Assembly (NCBI GenBank): GCA_000424365.1
Contig: AUJT01000021.1
Span: 1 to 64,000 of the forward strand
DNA length: 64,000 nt
Direction of reading: 5' to 3'
DNA from: Lachnospiraceae bacterium NK4A144
GTDB lineage: Bacteria > Bacillota > Clostridia > Lachnospirales > Lachnospiraceae
The notes under the pieces were generated by a model, which had not been told where the DNA came from, did no database searches, and saw nothing but the letters and a program-made list of their open reading frames with translations. A program made the position numbers and the translations under genes. Of the stretch, positions 35,513 through 44,530 are shown one piece after another. Positions within the stretch are counted from its first letter, which is position 1. Every line of letters begins with the position of its first letter.

Positions 35513-35543
35513 AAAACGTCTCTCCCATGCGGAGAGGCGTTTT
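35513..35543 (+). terminator. Rho-independent terminator of pyrF
   Basis: The 13-nt arms at 35513-35525 and 35531-35543 (AAAACGTCTCTCC and GGAGAGGCGTTTT) pair with one G-T; the right arm ends in TTTT. Confidence 0.85.
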
Positions 35544-35544
35544 C

Positions 35545-35574
35545 TTGTTAAAGATCATGTTTTTATGCTAAAAT
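35545..35574 (+). promoter_or_regulatory. Probable pyrE promoter
   Basis: TTGTTA (35545-35550), an 18-nt spacer, and TAAAAT (35569-35574) preceded by TGC, an extended -10. It begins right after the pyrF terminator. Confidence 0.55.
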
Positions 35575-35601
35575 GTTTCCAAAATATATTTAAGAAAGGA
35601 T

Positions 35602-35624
35602 CCGGAGGTATTACAGAACTCCGG
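35602..35624 (+). promoter_or_regulatory. Hairpin over the pyrE ribosome binding site
   Basis: CCGGAG (35602-35607) can pair with CTCCGG (35619-35624). The right arm overlaps the GGAG (35623-35626) that lies 10 nt before the pyrE ATG, so the stem would partly hide the ribosome binding site. Flanking GGATC/GATCC could extend the fold. A role in pyrimidine control is speculation. Confidence 0.4.
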
Positions 35625-35636
35625 AGCAGATGATCC

Positions 35637-36314
35637 ATGGAAAAATACAAGCAGGAGTTTATTGAGTTCATGCTGGACTGTCAGGTACTGAAGTTCGGAG
35701 ATTTCGTTACCAAGAGCGGTCGTAATACACCGTTTTTTGTAAATACCGGATTTTACAGGACAGGTACACAGCTAAAGAAACTGGGTGAATATTATGCCCG
35801 TGCTATTCATGATCGCTTCGGAGATGACTTTGACGTCCTCTTTGGACCTGCATATAAGGGAATACCGCTTTCTGTAGCGACTACCATCGCATTCAGTGAG
35901 ATGTATGGAAAAGAAATACGCTATTGCAGCAACCGTAAAGAGGTTAAGGATCATGGCGATAAGGGAATCCTGCTCGGTGGACCGCTTGGAGATGGTGATC
36001 GCGTAGTAATAATCGAGGATGTTACCACTGCAGGAACTTCTATCCACGAGACACTGCCTATCATTCAGGCGCAGGGCGATGTAAAGGTTCTGGGTATGTG
36101 TGTATCTGTAGATCGTCAGGAACGCGGAACAGGCTCAAAATCCGCACTTAAGGAGATAGAAGAGGAACATGGCTTCACTACAACTGCTATCGTAACGATG
36201 GAAGATGTCATAAGTTACCTCACAGAAAATGAAGTTGGCGGAAAGAAGATCATCGATGAGAACCTCAAGGCTGCCATTGACGCATATTATGAGAAGTACG
36301 GCGCAGAAAATTGA
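35637..36314 (+). CDS. pyrE: Orotate phosphoribosyltransferase
   Basis: PyrE joins orotate to PRPP to give OMP, the step before PyrF. Length is 225 aa. N-terminal segment FGDFVTKSGRNTPFFVNTGFY and the PRPP-binding loop VVIIEDVTTAGTSIHET are intact. The gene has its own promoter and a hairpin leader. Two small membrane protein genes and a peptidase gene follow closely on the same strand. Confidence 0.95.
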   Translation: MEKYKQEFIEFMLDCQVLKFGDFVTKSGRNTPFFVNTGFYRTGTQLKKLGEYYARAIHDRFGDDFDVLFGPAYKGIPLSVATTIAFSEMYGKEIRYCSNRKEVKDHGDKGILLGGPLGDGDRVVIIEDVTTAGTSIHETLPIIQAQGDVKVLGMCVSVDRQERGTGSKSALKEIEEEHGFTTTAIVTMEDVISYLTENEVGGKKIIDENLKAAIDAYYEKYGAEN

Positions 36315-36335
36315 TAAAGTGAAAGGAAGTATGAT

Positions 36336-36497
36336 ATGAGTAACGAAAACGAACTGGTATATAAGAGTGTGCGTTTTTCGGCAGTGGTAAGCATTGTACT
36401 TGGTATTATCGCTGTGATAGTCGGACTTGTAAGCGGCGTAATGCTTCTTATCTCGGCAGGAAGACTGATGAAAGCCAAGTCAAGGATCATGTTCTAA
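36336..36497 (+). CDS. Small membrane protein (53 aa)
   Basis: This short gene starts at ATG 36336 (MSNENELVYKSVRFSAVVSI) behind GGAAG and ends at TAA 36495-36497. A hydrophilic N-terminus of about 13 residues leads into one long hydrophobic stretch (VVSIVLGIIAVIVGLVSGVM) and a short basic tail (RLMKAKSRIMF). It lies 21 nt after pyrE and 10 nt before the next membrane protein gene, whose organisation is similar. The function is unknown. Confidence 0.65.
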   Translation: MSNENELVYKSVRFSAVVSIVLGIIAVIVGLVSGVMLLISAGRLMKAKSRIMF

Positions 36498-36507
36498 GGA
36501 ATTAGAT

Positions 36508-36831
36508 ATGTTAGGTAGAAGAAAATATCTGTTCACAAGCAGCAGCCAGTCTTCAAAGGGCATAATGTCCTCTGTTTGCGGCGTGATATCGCTTGTGGCA
36601 TTTATATTTGTAATGATGAATGTACTTAAGGCAGGCGGAAGCGCTACCCCGAGACAGGGGGCGGTGGGCTTCGTTTCCTGCCTTTTCAGCGTGACAGGCA
36701 CAGTGCTTGGGATAATGAGTCTTGTTGAGCCGGATAAATTTCGTTTATTTCCGCGACTCGGCTTCATCACTTCCCTATTATCACTGATCGCCTGGGGAGG
36801 AATAATATATGCGGGCATTGCCGGAATCTGA
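36508..36831 (+). CDS. Small membrane protein, DUF6142-like
   Basis: This 107-aa membrane protein has a basic N-terminus (MLGRRKYLF), three hydrophobic segments and the internal motif SLVEPDKFRLFPRLGFI. It resembles small Lachnospiraceae proteins annotated as DUF6142, an assignment from memory of the pattern only. It overlaps the following peptidase gene by 23 bp, so the two are translationally coupled. Confidence 0.65.
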   Translation: MLGRRKYLFTSSSQSSKGIMSSVCGVISLVAFIFVMMNVLKAGGSATPRQGAVGFVSCLFSVTGTVLGIMSLVEPDKFRLFPRLGFITSLLSLIAWGGIIYAGIAGI

Positions 36832-38818
36832 GGCAGAACTTTTAAGAGAAAGACAGGAACTTGCAGAAGGAAGGATTCGCGAGATCATCTCAGAAGACCT
36901 TGTAAAAGCGCCATATGATGAATTTTTCAGGAAAACAGCCGAATTTATCATGAATCCGTCCTATAACGCAGCTCTTCCGGAAAACTATGGTTCATCATGG
37001 ATGAATCCTGTGTATTCTGTATCACGCTGTGGGACGGAAATGGGAAGGCTTTTATCCTTTTTGGCATATGAGCTTTTGAATCTCGTTGCATTTCGAGCAG
37101 AGGGGCTTCTTACGGATATAGTTATCCTTGAGGAAGTATTCCTCGAGATCTATAGTTCGTTTGTAGCAGCCATGCAGGAGGAAGGAACTGAACCTCAGGC
37201 AAAGGTCATACATGGTATCCTTTATTCATTTATAAGTGATTATACGGATTATACAGTTAGCCGCAGGATACGTGAGATCGTAGATCCTGCAGAAGACGAA
37301 TTTGCGAGAAAGATCATCATGGAGTCGGATTTTACTGATCTGTCATATCTGGACAGATTTGGTGAATATATTGATGATGATACGAGAAAGATCGCGGCGT
37401 ATTTAAATACCTTTTCTGAGGAAAAGATCCAGTCTATGGCAGATACCTTTACAGAAGGTTATCGCATGGGGTTTGTAAACACAGGAAAGGATCTGTCAAA
37501 AAAGCGTTCGGTCGCAGTGAGATATGAACTCGGATTTGAAAGAATGATCCGTGCTGCAATACGCAATTTTGAAAAGATCGGTCTTTCAGCTACAATATAC
37601 CGTCGACCACTTCACGCAGCAAACCGTTCCGGCATGAACAGAAACGGATATGCGGGAGCATGGGTAAATAAACAGATGGCATTTGACCATATGGAAGACA
37701 ATGCCCTTTTCCTTGACAAGGCATACATGACACGAAAGCTCGAAGTTATGGAGCATACTTTTGAGGAAGTAAAAGATCTTGCCCGTGAGTACGGAGGCCC
37801 GGCTGTTATGGAGACATTCGGAGGTGAGCCTTTTATGCCGGAGTCACACAGTGAGGCATATGCTCTGAGTCCTGAACAGCAGAAGCTTGCAGTTGATCTT
37901 GCGGTCGAAGCAGGGAAGATTACGAGCCGTTATATACCGGGAGATGAAAGGTCATTTACGATCATTTCATATCCTGTTCCGTCAATTAGTCCGGAATTTG
38001 AAGCTATATTTGATGCGACGGTAAAGCTCAATACGCTCGATTCGGACAAATACAAAAAGATACAGCAGGAACTGATACTTCAGCTTGAAAAGGGCAGAAA
38101 AGTAGAAGTTAAGGGACGAAACGGAAACAAAACAGATATTACGGTATCTCTCCATGAACTTCCTGATCCTGAGCATCAGACCGTGTTTGAAAACTGTACG
38201 GCAGACGTGAATATCCCTGTTGGAGAGGCGTTTACTTCACCGGCGCTTACGGGAACAGACGGAACACTGTTCGTATCTGAGGTTTACCTCATGGGACTTA
38301 GATTTGAAAATCTTGAGTTTCATTTCAAGGATGGTTTCGTAACGGATTATAACTGTACGAATTTCCCTACAGAGGAAGAAAATAAAAAATATATCCGTGA
38401 CCATATCCTTCATCATCACGATACGCTTCCTCTCGGAGAATTTGCGATCGGTACAAATACGACCGCGTACCGGATGGCAAAAGATTTTGACATTTTTTCG
38501 AGACTTGATATCCTGATCGCGGAAAAGACCGGACCGCACTTTGCCCTTGGAGACACCTGCTATGAGCGTGCGGAAGATGTAAAGGTCTATAATCCGGACG
38601 GACGTGAGATCATTGCCAGAGACAATGAGTATACGATCAAGCGAAAAACAGATCCTTCGTTCCGTTATTTCCAGTGTCATACAGATATTACCATTCCTTA
38701 TGATGAACTGGATACCATAACTGCCATAGATGCAGACGGAAACAGATATCCTGTGATCTCGGGAGGAAAGTTCGTCGTTCCCGGTACGGAAGAATTGAAT
38801 CAGCCTTTGGAAAAATAA
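36809..38818 (+). CDS. M29-type aminopeptidase
   Basis: This 669-aa metallo-aminopeptidase resembles the thermophilic aminopeptidase family M29 and probably removes N-terminal residues from peptides in the cytoplasm. The C-terminal half carries the family metal-binding pattern: a glutamate in NIPVGEAFTSP, a second in LPLGEFAIGTN, and the His/Asp pair in GPHFALGDTCY. The N-terminal ~300 residues are an extra helical region beyond the usual ~400-aa enzyme. The ATG follows GGGGAGGA at good spacing. It is coupled to the small membrane protein gene upstream. Confidence 0.85.
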   Translation: MRALPESEAELLRERQELAEGRIREIISEDLVKAPYDEFFRKTAEFIMNPSYNAALPENYGSSWMNPVYSVSRCGTEMGRLLSFLAYELLNLVAFRAEGLLTDIVILEEVFLEIYSSFVAAMQEEGTEPQAKVIHGILYSFISDYTDYTVSRRIREIVDPAEDEFARKIIMESDFTDLSYLDRFGEYIDDDTRKIAAYLNTFSEEKIQSMADTFTEGYRMGFVNTGKDLSKKRSVAVRYELGFERMIRAAIRNFEKIGLSATIYRRPLHAANRSGMNRNGYAGAWVNKQMAFDHMEDNALFLDKAYMTRKLEVMEHTFEEVKDLAREYGGPAVMETFGGEPFMPESHSEAYALSPEQQKLAVDLAVEAGKITSRYIPGDERSFTIISYPVPSISPEFEAIFDATVKLNTLDSDKYKKIQQELILQLEKGRKVEVKGRNGNKTDITVSLHELPDPEHQTVFENCTADVNIPVGEAFTSPALTGTDGTLFVSEVYLMGLRFENLEFHFKDGFVTDYNCTNFPTEEENKKYIRDHILHHHDTLPLGEFAIGTNTTAYRMAKDFDIFSRLDILIAEKTGPHFALGDTCYERAEDVKVYNPDGREIIARDNEYTIKRKTDPSFRYFQCHTDITIPYDELDTITAIDADGNRYPVISGGKFVVPGTEELNQPLEK

Positions 38819-38823
38819 TCACA

Positions 38824-38852
38824 TTGACTTGAAATATCAGTAAACCTATAAT
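38824..38852 (+). promoter_or_regulatory. Promoter of the pur gene cluster
   Basis: TTGACT (38824-38829), exactly 17 nt, and perfect TATAAT (38847-38852). Transcription would start near 38859, at the foot of a GC-rich hairpin. Confidence 0.75.
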
Positions 38853-38859
38853 GTGTATT

Positions 38860-38880
38860 GCGGCGTTAAAACTGCGCCGC
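38860..38880 (+). other. Hairpin at the 5' end of the purE transcript
   Basis: GCGGCG (38860-38865) pairs with CGCCGC (38875-38880). It begins within a nucleotide or two of the predicted start point. Such 5'-terminal stems protect mRNA from degradation; there is no T-run for termination. No purine riboswitch is present. Confidence 0.55.
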
Positions 38881-38916
38881 AGTAAACCACGAAACAGAAT
38901 AAGGAAGGTTCAGGAA

Positions 38917-39435
38917 ATGGCAAAAGTAGGTATTGTAATGGGTTCCGATTCCGATATGGCTGTTATGTCTAAGGCAGCCTCTGTTCTTGATGAACTCGGA
39001 GTTACGTATGAGATGAATATTATCTCTGCACACAGAGAACCGGATGTTTTCTTTGAATGGGCGAAAAACGCCGAAGCACGCGGGATTAAGGTGATTATCG
39101 CCGGCGCCGGAATGGCAGCTCATCTGCCGGGCATGTGCGCAGCACTGTTTCCGCTTCCTGTTATCGGTATCCCTATGTACAGCAAATCACTTGGTGGTAC
39201 TGACGCACTCTATTCTATTCTTCAGATGCCCTCGGGCATTCCTGTCGCTACCGTCGCTATCGATGGTGCAAAAAATGCTGCCCTTCTTGCAGTGAAGATC
39301 CTAGCAGTTTCAGACGATGAGCTTCTTTCCAAGTTAAAGAGCTACACAGAAAATCTTAAAAACGAAGTTGAGAAAAAGGATGAAAAGCTGAAGAATATCG
39401 GCTGGAAGGCTTATCTCGAAGAAAAGAATAAGTAA
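38917..39435 (+). CDS. purE: 5-(carboxyamino)imidazole ribonucleotide mutase
   Basis: PurE rearranges N5-CAIR to CAIR in purine synthesis. It has 172 aa from ATG 38917 (behind CAGGAA); an upstream in-frame start would run through the leader hairpin. Class I PurE motifs are present: VGIVMGSDSDMAVM, SAHREPD, IAGAGMAAHLPGM. It is the first gene of the purE-purM-purN-purD run. The purK gene normally needed to make N5-CAIR is not in this window. Confidence 0.95.
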   Translation: MAKVGIVMGSDSDMAVMSKAASVLDELGVTYEMNIISAHREPDVFFEWAKNAEARGIKVIIAGAGMAAHLPGMCAALFPLPVIGIPMYSKSLGGTDALYSILQMPSGIPVATVAIDGAKNAALLAVKILAVSDDELLSKLKSYTENLKNEVEKKDEKLKNIGWKAYLEEKNK

Positions 39436-39501
39436 TAAGCAAAAAGCTTATAAAAGCAGTGATCGTTTTAACCCTGTAATGTGAAATGAAAGGAAATCAT
39501 A

Positions 39502-40530
39502 ATGGATTACAAAAGCGCTGGTGTTGATATTGAGGCCGGATACAAGTCAGTCGAACTCATAAAGAAGTATGTAAAGGAAACAGTACGTCCCGAGGTTCTT
39601 GGCGGACTTGGCGGATTTTCCGGAGCTTTTTCACTTAAGCCTTTCATGGCTATGAAGAACCCAACGCTTGTTTCCGGAACAGATGGTGTCGGAACTAAGC
39701 TCAAGGTAGCGTTTGTCATGGATAAGCATGATACAGTTGGTATCGACTGCGTTGCAATGTGTGTAAATGATATCGCATGCGCAGGCGGTGAACCGCTTTT
39801 CTTCCTGGATTATATTGCCTGCGGAAAGAATTATCCGGAAAAGATCGCTGAGATCGTAAAGGGTGTGGCAGAAGGCTGTAAGCAGAGTGATGCAGCACTG
39901 ATCGGTGGAGAAACAGCTGAGATGCCGGGCTTCTATCCGGAAAACGAGTATGACCTTGCCGGATTTGCTGTAGGTATCGTAGATCAGGATAATCTCATTG
40001 ATGGATCATCTATAAAAGAAGGAGATACACTTATAGGTATTTCATCAAGCGGTGTTCACTCCAATGGATTTTCACTTGTGCGTAAGGTATTCGAGATGAC
40101 AGAAGCCAACCTGAACCGTCATTTTGATTCTCTCGGAACAACTCTTGGAGATGCGCTTTTAAGACCTACAAAGATTTATGTACATGCGCTTCGTTCAGTT
40201 CGTGAAGCAGGTGTAAATATAAAGGGCTGCAGCCATATCACAGGAGGCGGATTCTATGAGAATATCCCGAGAATGCTTCCTGATGGTATCGTAGCAGCAG
40301 TTAAAAAGGATTCCTATCCGATTCCGCCTATTTTTGAGATGCTTCAGAAAGATGGTGGAATTGCCGATGAAATGATGTATAACACCTACAATATGGGACT
40401 CGGAATGGTACTGGCAGTTGATCCTGCTGATGCAGAAAAAACTATCGCAGCAGTTGAGAGTGCCGGAGAAAAGGCATTTATCGTAGGAAAGACAGAAAGC
40501 GCCGGAGAAAAAGGAGTTCGTTTATGCTGA
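39502..40530 (+). CDS. purM: Phosphoribosylformylglycinamidine cyclo-ligase (AIR synthetase)
   Basis: PurM closes the imidazole ring, turning FGAM into AIR with ATP. Length is 342 aa. Family motifs include [14 protein letters not shown], the conserved block [11 protein letters not shown] and [14 protein letters not shown]. The ATG follows GAAAGGA. It overlaps purN by 7 bp. Confidence 0.96.
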   Translation: MDYKSAGVDIEAGYKSVELIKKYVKETVRPEVLGGLGGFSGAFSLKPFMAMKNPTLVSGTDGVGTKLKVAFVMDKHDTVGIDCVAMCVNDIACAGGEPLFFLDYIACGKNYPEKIAEIVKGVAEGCKQSDAALIGGETAEMPGFYPENEYDLAGFAVGIVDQDNLIDGSSIKEGDTLIGISSSGVHSNGFSLVRKVFEMTEANLNRHFDSLGTTLGDALLRPTKIYVHALRSVREAGVNIKGCSHITGGGFYENIPRMLPDGIVAAVKKDSYPIPPIFEMLQKDGGIADEMMYNTYNMGLGMVLAVDPADAEKTIAAVESAGEKAFIVGKTESAGEKGVRLC

Positions 40531-41150
40531 GAATAGCAGTCTGCGTATCAGGCGGAGGAACGAATCTCCAGGCTATCATTGATTCTGTGGCTGACGGACG
40601 TATAACAAATGCCGAGATCGTACGGGTGATAAGCAATAAACCCGGGGTAAAGGCTCTTGAGCGGGCAGAAAAGGCAGGAATCCCTTCAGTAGTCGTGAGC
40701 AGAAAGGATTTTTCTGATAAAAATGCTTTTAATAAGGCACTGATAAGTGCAGTTGATGAAGCAAAGCCTGATCTGATCGTTTTGGCAGGATTTCTGGTTG
40801 TGCTTCCGGAAGAACTTACCGAAAAATATACTAACAAGATAATAAATGTTCACCCGTCTCTCATTCCTTCTTTCTGTGGAGTAGGGTTCTATGGACTGAA
40901 GGTTCATGAGGAAGCTCTGAAAAGAGGTGTGAAGGTCACAGGAGCGACTGTTCATTTCGTAGATGCGGGCTGTGACAGCGGCCCGATCATCATGCAAAAG
41001 GCAGTTGAGGTTCAGCCTGATGACACTCCGGAATCTCTACAGCTCAGAGTCATGGAGCAGGCAGAATGGATCATCATGCCGAAAGCGATCAATCTGATCG
41101 CAAACGGAAAGGTAACAGTAGAAGGCAGAAAAGTCAAAGTGGAGGACTAA
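40524..41150 (+). CDS. purN: Phosphoribosylglycinamide formyltransferase
   Basis: PurN transfers a formyl group from 10-formyl-tetrahydrofolate to GAR. Length is 208 aa. It contains the substrate segment [13 protein letters not shown], the catalytic Asn-His region [11 protein letters not shown], and [17 protein letters not shown] with the catalytic Asp. The start lies within the end of purM, and purD begins 1 nt after its stop. Confidence 0.95.
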   Translation: MLRIAVCVSGGGTNLQAIIDSVADGRITNAEIVRVISNKPGVKALERAEKAGIPSVVVSRKDFSDKNAFNKALISAVDEAKPDLIVLAGFLVVLPEELTEKYTNKIINVHPSLIPSFCGVGFYGLKVHEEALKRGVKVTGATVHFVDAGCDSGPIIMQKAVEVQPDDTPESLQLRVMEQAEWIIMPKAINLIANGKVTVEGRKVKVED

Positions 41151-41151
41151 A

Positions 41152-42435
41152 ATGAATATACTGATCGTCGGCGGAGGCGGAAGAGAGCATGCGATCGCAG
41201 ATGCAGTAAAGAGAAGTGAAAAGGCAGACAAGATCTACTGCTGCCCCGGAAATGCAGGAATTGCTGAGATAGCAGAATGTGCCGATATTCCGGTAATGGA
41301 ATTTGGTCGTATCGTAAAATATGCAAAAGAAAAGGAAATCGACTTTGTTATAGTTGGCCCGGATGATCCACTTGTCGGAGGGCTGGTAGATGAGCTGGAG
41401 GCAGCAGGTATCCGTGCATTCGGTCCCAGAAAAAATGCTGCTATTCTTGAGGGATCAAAGGCTTTTTCAAAGGATCTCATGAAGAAGTACAATATCCCTA
41501 CAGCAGAGTATGCGGTGTTTACAGATGCGGCAGAAGCTCTTGCTTATCTTGATACATGTAAGTTCCCGATCGTATTAAAGGCTGACGGACTTGCGCTCGG
41601 AAAGGGAGTTCTCATTTGTCAGGACAGAGATGAGGCCAGAAACGGCGTAAAGGAGATCATGCTTGATAAGAAGTTCGGAACAGCAGGAAACAAGATGGTC
41701 ATTGAGGAATTCATGACCGGACGAGAAGTTTCTGTACTTACTTTCTGTGACGGAAAGACTATCAAGGTTATGAGCAGTGCCCAGGATCATAAGAGAGCAG
41801 GAGATGGAGATACCGGACTCAATACAGGCGGTATGGGTACGTTTTCACCTTCACCTTTCTACACAAAAAAGATAAATGACTTCTGCAAGAAAAATATATT
41901 CCAGCCTACTGTTGATGCAATGAAAGCAGAAGGACGTGAGTTTAAGGGCGTTATCTTCTTTGGCCTCATGCTCACCGAAGATGGACCAAAGGTTCTTGAG
42001 TATAATGCACGTTTTGGAGATCCTGAGGCGCAGGTAGTGCTTCCTCGCATGAAAAATGATATTATTGAAGTGATGGAAGCATGTGTTGATGGAAGTCTTA
42101 GTAAGATCAAGCTGGAGTTTGAAGACAATGCTGCAGTTTGCGTAGTTCTTGCAAGTGACGGCTATCCTGTGAGATATACTAAGGGACATCTTATCAGCGG
42201 ATTAGAAAAGTTTACTGAAGAAGATGGATATTACTGCTTCCATGCTGGAACTAAAAAAACTTCTAAAGGTATCGTGACAAATGGAGGACGAGTTCTCGGA
42301 ATAACTGCAAAGGGCGAGAATCTTCACAAAGCGCGTGCAAATGCCTATGAAGCAACTACATGGGTTAGTTTCGAGAATAAGTACTGCCGAAAAGATATCG
42401 GAAAGGCAATCGATGAGTTCGGAGAAATTCGTTGA
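41152..42435 (+). CDS. purD: Phosphoribosylamine-glycine ligase
   Basis: PurD joins phosphoribosylamine and glycine with ATP, giving GAR. Length is 427 aa. It starts MNILIVGGGGREHAIADA, with ATP-grasp elements VLKADGLALGKGVL, QDHKRAGDGDTGLNTGGMG and NARFGDPEAQV. It follows purN without a gap and overlaps the next gene by 23 bp. Confidence 0.96.
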   Translation: MNILIVGGGGREHAIADAVKRSEKADKIYCCPGNAGIAEIAECADIPVMEFGRIVKYAKEKEIDFVIVGPDDPLVGGLVDELEAAGIRAFGPRKNAAILEGSKAFSKDLMKKYNIPTAEYAVFTDAAEALAYLDTCKFPIVLKADGLALGKGVLICQDRDEARNGVKEIMLDKKFGTAGNKMVIEEFMTGREVSVLTFCDGKTIKVMSSAQDHKRAGDGDTGLNTGGMGTFSPSPFYTKKINDFCKKNIFQPTVDAMKAEGREFKGVIFFGLMLTEDGPKVLEYNARFGDPEAQVVLPRMKNDIIEVMEACVDGSLSKIKLEFEDNAAVCVVLASDGYPVRYTKGHLISGLEKFTEEDGYYCFHAGTKKTSKGIVTNGGRVLGITAKGENLHKARANAYEATTWVSFENKYCRKDIGKAIDEFGEIR

Positions 42436-42886
42436 GGAGTTTTTTGATGATTCTTATCATCGGCCCGAGGCGTGTGAGAAATGCGGCTCAAAGCTGGAGT
42501 TTATCGGCGTCGGCGGTTATCGATGTATTAAGTGCAGGCACTTAATGTATGATGATTACGGAAAAGTGCGTAATTATCTGGAAGATCATCAGGGAGCTAC
42601 CGCTGGTGAAGTAAGTGAAAATACCGGTGTAGCGGAGAAAACCATTACACATATGCTCCGGGAGGAGCGTTTACAGGTCTCAAAAGATTCAAAAACATTT
42701 CTTAAGTGTCAGGTTTGCGGTAAGGCTATCATGAGCGGAAAGTACTGCAAGACCTGTGGTCAGCTTGCGCAAGCGGCTGATAAGAAGAAACGTGATGAGA
42801 TCGAGCGCAAGAAGCGTGAGATGATGATTCAGGGTGTTGGAATGGTTTCTCATAATGATGATGGTAAAAAAAGATTCGAGCGTTAA
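42413..42886 (+). CDS. Zinc-ribbon and helix-turn-helix protein, YvyF-like
   Basis: A 157-aa protein of uncertain role. An N-terminal zinc ribbon has CEKCGSKL and CIKCRH. A winged-helix-like segment follows (LEDHQGATAGEVSENTGVAEKTITHMLREERLQ), then a second Cys pair set (CQVCGK, CKTCGQ) and a Lys/Arg-rich C-terminal helix. The mix resembles the flagellar-operon protein YvyF family (TIGR03826), some members of which sit near motility genes. ATG 42413 has AAAGG at good spacing and lies inside purD; the longer frame upstream is not credible. It overlaps the following gene. Confidence 0.75.
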   Translation: MSSEKFVEEFFDDSYHRPEACEKCGSKLEFIGVGGYRCIKCRHLMYDDYGKVRNYLEDHQGATAGEVSENTGVAEKTITHMLREERLQVSKDSKTFLKCQVCGKAIMSGKYCKTCGQLAQAADKKKRDEIERKKREMMIQGVGMVSHNDDGKKRFER

Positions 42887-44477
42887 GATACGTGATCTAT
42901 GGAGGCAAAAAGGAGTAGCGGCAGTAGGAGTACTGCTGCTCCTTTTCGTCTTTGTTTTTACGCACCCGGTCAGGGCTGAGGATATTAAGCAGGGAGTCAC
43001 AAAGGGAACCAATATACAGGTAAGAAAAGACAAGCCTGTAACCGGTGAAGTCATTGCGACTCTGAACACGGGTATTTCCGTAAAAATCACAAAATCTTCA
43101 GAAGGAACAGATGGTTCTGTATGGTATTATATAGAGGCACGCAAACCTTCTGTCGCAGGTTATGTCAGATCTGATTTCATTGACCTAAACGGAACAGCGT
43201 CGGAAGATATCAAAGAAGATCGTGTTTTAACGATCAACTTTGATGATGTTAAAGTGCGCTCAAAGGCATCTTCGCTTGGCGAGGTGCTTTGTGAACTTGC
43301 ATATGGAAAAAATTGTACATTCAAAAGAGCGGAGTTTGATGAGATCGGCGGATACTACTGGTATTATGTAACATTCGATGCAGAAAACGGTGTCACCTCA
43401 GGTTTTGTACGTCAGGATTATTTCAGTACGGATGACTATAGGGATGAACTTATAGATAGGGGTTTTCCTGAAAGTTATATAACGAGACTGTTAGTCATTC
43501 ACGATCTTTATCCTGAATGGGAATTTGAAAGCTATAATCCGGTAAGTGCTCTTACATGGGAAAAGGCTGCAGAGGCACAATATGGCTTCAGTAAGGTCGA
43601 AGGAGCTGCGGAAAGCAAAGATGACACTTCTTCAAATAGCGTTTCTGACGTTGAGACTACAATGCTGAACAGCCTCATTAAAGATGCATCCTATGATGAT
43701 CTGCAGTATGGTTTTGCATCCGGTCTTGGGATAGATTCATTGTCGGGACTTTTTAGTGATGAAAAGCAGGGAAGAAGCTATATTACATGGAAAAAGGCTA
43801 CTTTGGCTCAGATCAAGTACTATATGGACCCGAGAAACTTTATGCTGACAGAAAACGGAAGTCTGAATACTTCGTTTTTTATGTTCGTGGATGGAACAGA
43901 CAGTACCGGGACTACGGAAAAGGGTGTGTCAGTCATTCTTTCCACCACATCCATGACGGGTACACTTCCGGATGAATCGTCGACCACATATGCATCACTT
44001 GTCAAAAAATTATCCGATGATTCAAAAGTAAATCCGTATCTCGTCGCAGCAAGGCTTCGTCAGGAACATGGAAGCAGCAGCGGGGATGATCTCATAAACG
44101 GAAAGTATCCGGGTTATGAAGGATATTATAATTTTTTTAATATTCAGGCGAATGGCACAAATCCTGTCCTAAATGGGTTAAAATATGCAAAGTCACAAGG
44201 GTGGGATACCAGAAGAAAATCTATAAGCGGTGGTCTTAAATTTCTTTCGGATAATTATTTCTACCGTTCGGTTCCACAAAATACGCTTTATAAACATAGG
44301 TTTAATTATAGCGGGACAGCTATTTCTCATCAGTATATGGAGAGTCTGTATGCTCCTCATTATGAAGCGAAAAATGTTTATAAGGGCTATGGTACAGATA
44401 TCAGCCCGGCATCAAAATACAGATTTTTGATCCCGGTATATGCAGATATGCCTTCCGAACCGGAAGGAAGGCCTTAA
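42855..44477 (+). CDS. SH3-domain and glucosaminidase cell-wall hydrolase
   Basis: A probable exported peptidoglycan hydrolase of about 540 aa. A signal peptide (hydrophobic VAAVGVLLLLFVFVF, cleavage near PVRA) is followed by two bacterial SH3 domains (GTNIQVRKDKPVTGEVIATL and VKVRSKASSLGEVLCELAY). A linker rich in Ser/Asp follows. The C-terminal endo-beta-N-acetylglucosaminidase-like domain has NPYLVAARLRQEHGSS with a likely catalytic Glu, and YYNFFNIQANG. The start is one of three consecutive ATGs (42855, 42858, 42861), overlapping the upstream gene by about 30 bp. Confidence 0.85.
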   Translation: MMMVKKDSSVKIRDLWRQKGVAAVGVLLLLFVFVFTHPVRAEDIKQGVTKGTNIQVRKDKPVTGEVIATLNTGISVKITKSSEGTDGSVWYYIEARKPSVAGYVRSDFIDLNGTASEDIKEDRVLTINFDDVKVRSKASSLGEVLCELAYGKNCTFKRAEFDEIGGYYWYYVTFDAENGVTSGFVRQDYFSTDDYRDELIDRGFPESYITRLLVIHDLYPEWEFESYNPVSALTWEKAAEAQYGFSKVEGAAESKDDTSSNSVSDVETTMLNSLIKDASYDDLQYGFASGLGIDSLSGLFSDEKQGRSYITWKKATLAQIKYYMDPRNFMLTENGSLNTSFFMFVDGTDSTGTTEKGVSVILSTTSMTGTLPDESSTTYASLVKKLSDDSKVNPYLVAARLRQEHGSSSGDDLINGKYPGYEGYYNFFNIQANGTNPVLNGLKYAKSQGWDTRRKSISGGLKFLSDNYFYRSVPQNTLYKHRFNYSGTAISHQYMESLYAPHYEAKNVYKGYGTDISPASKYRFLIPVYADMPSEPEGRP

Positions 44478-44530
44478 TACAGGCAAAAAAGAGTTAGAAC
44501 GAAGAAAAACGTTCTGGAATGGAGTTTGAA

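Noticed and set aside
38853-38916. Purine riboswitch before purE
   Set aside because: The leader is under 60 nt and has only one short hairpin; the three-way junction consensus is missing.
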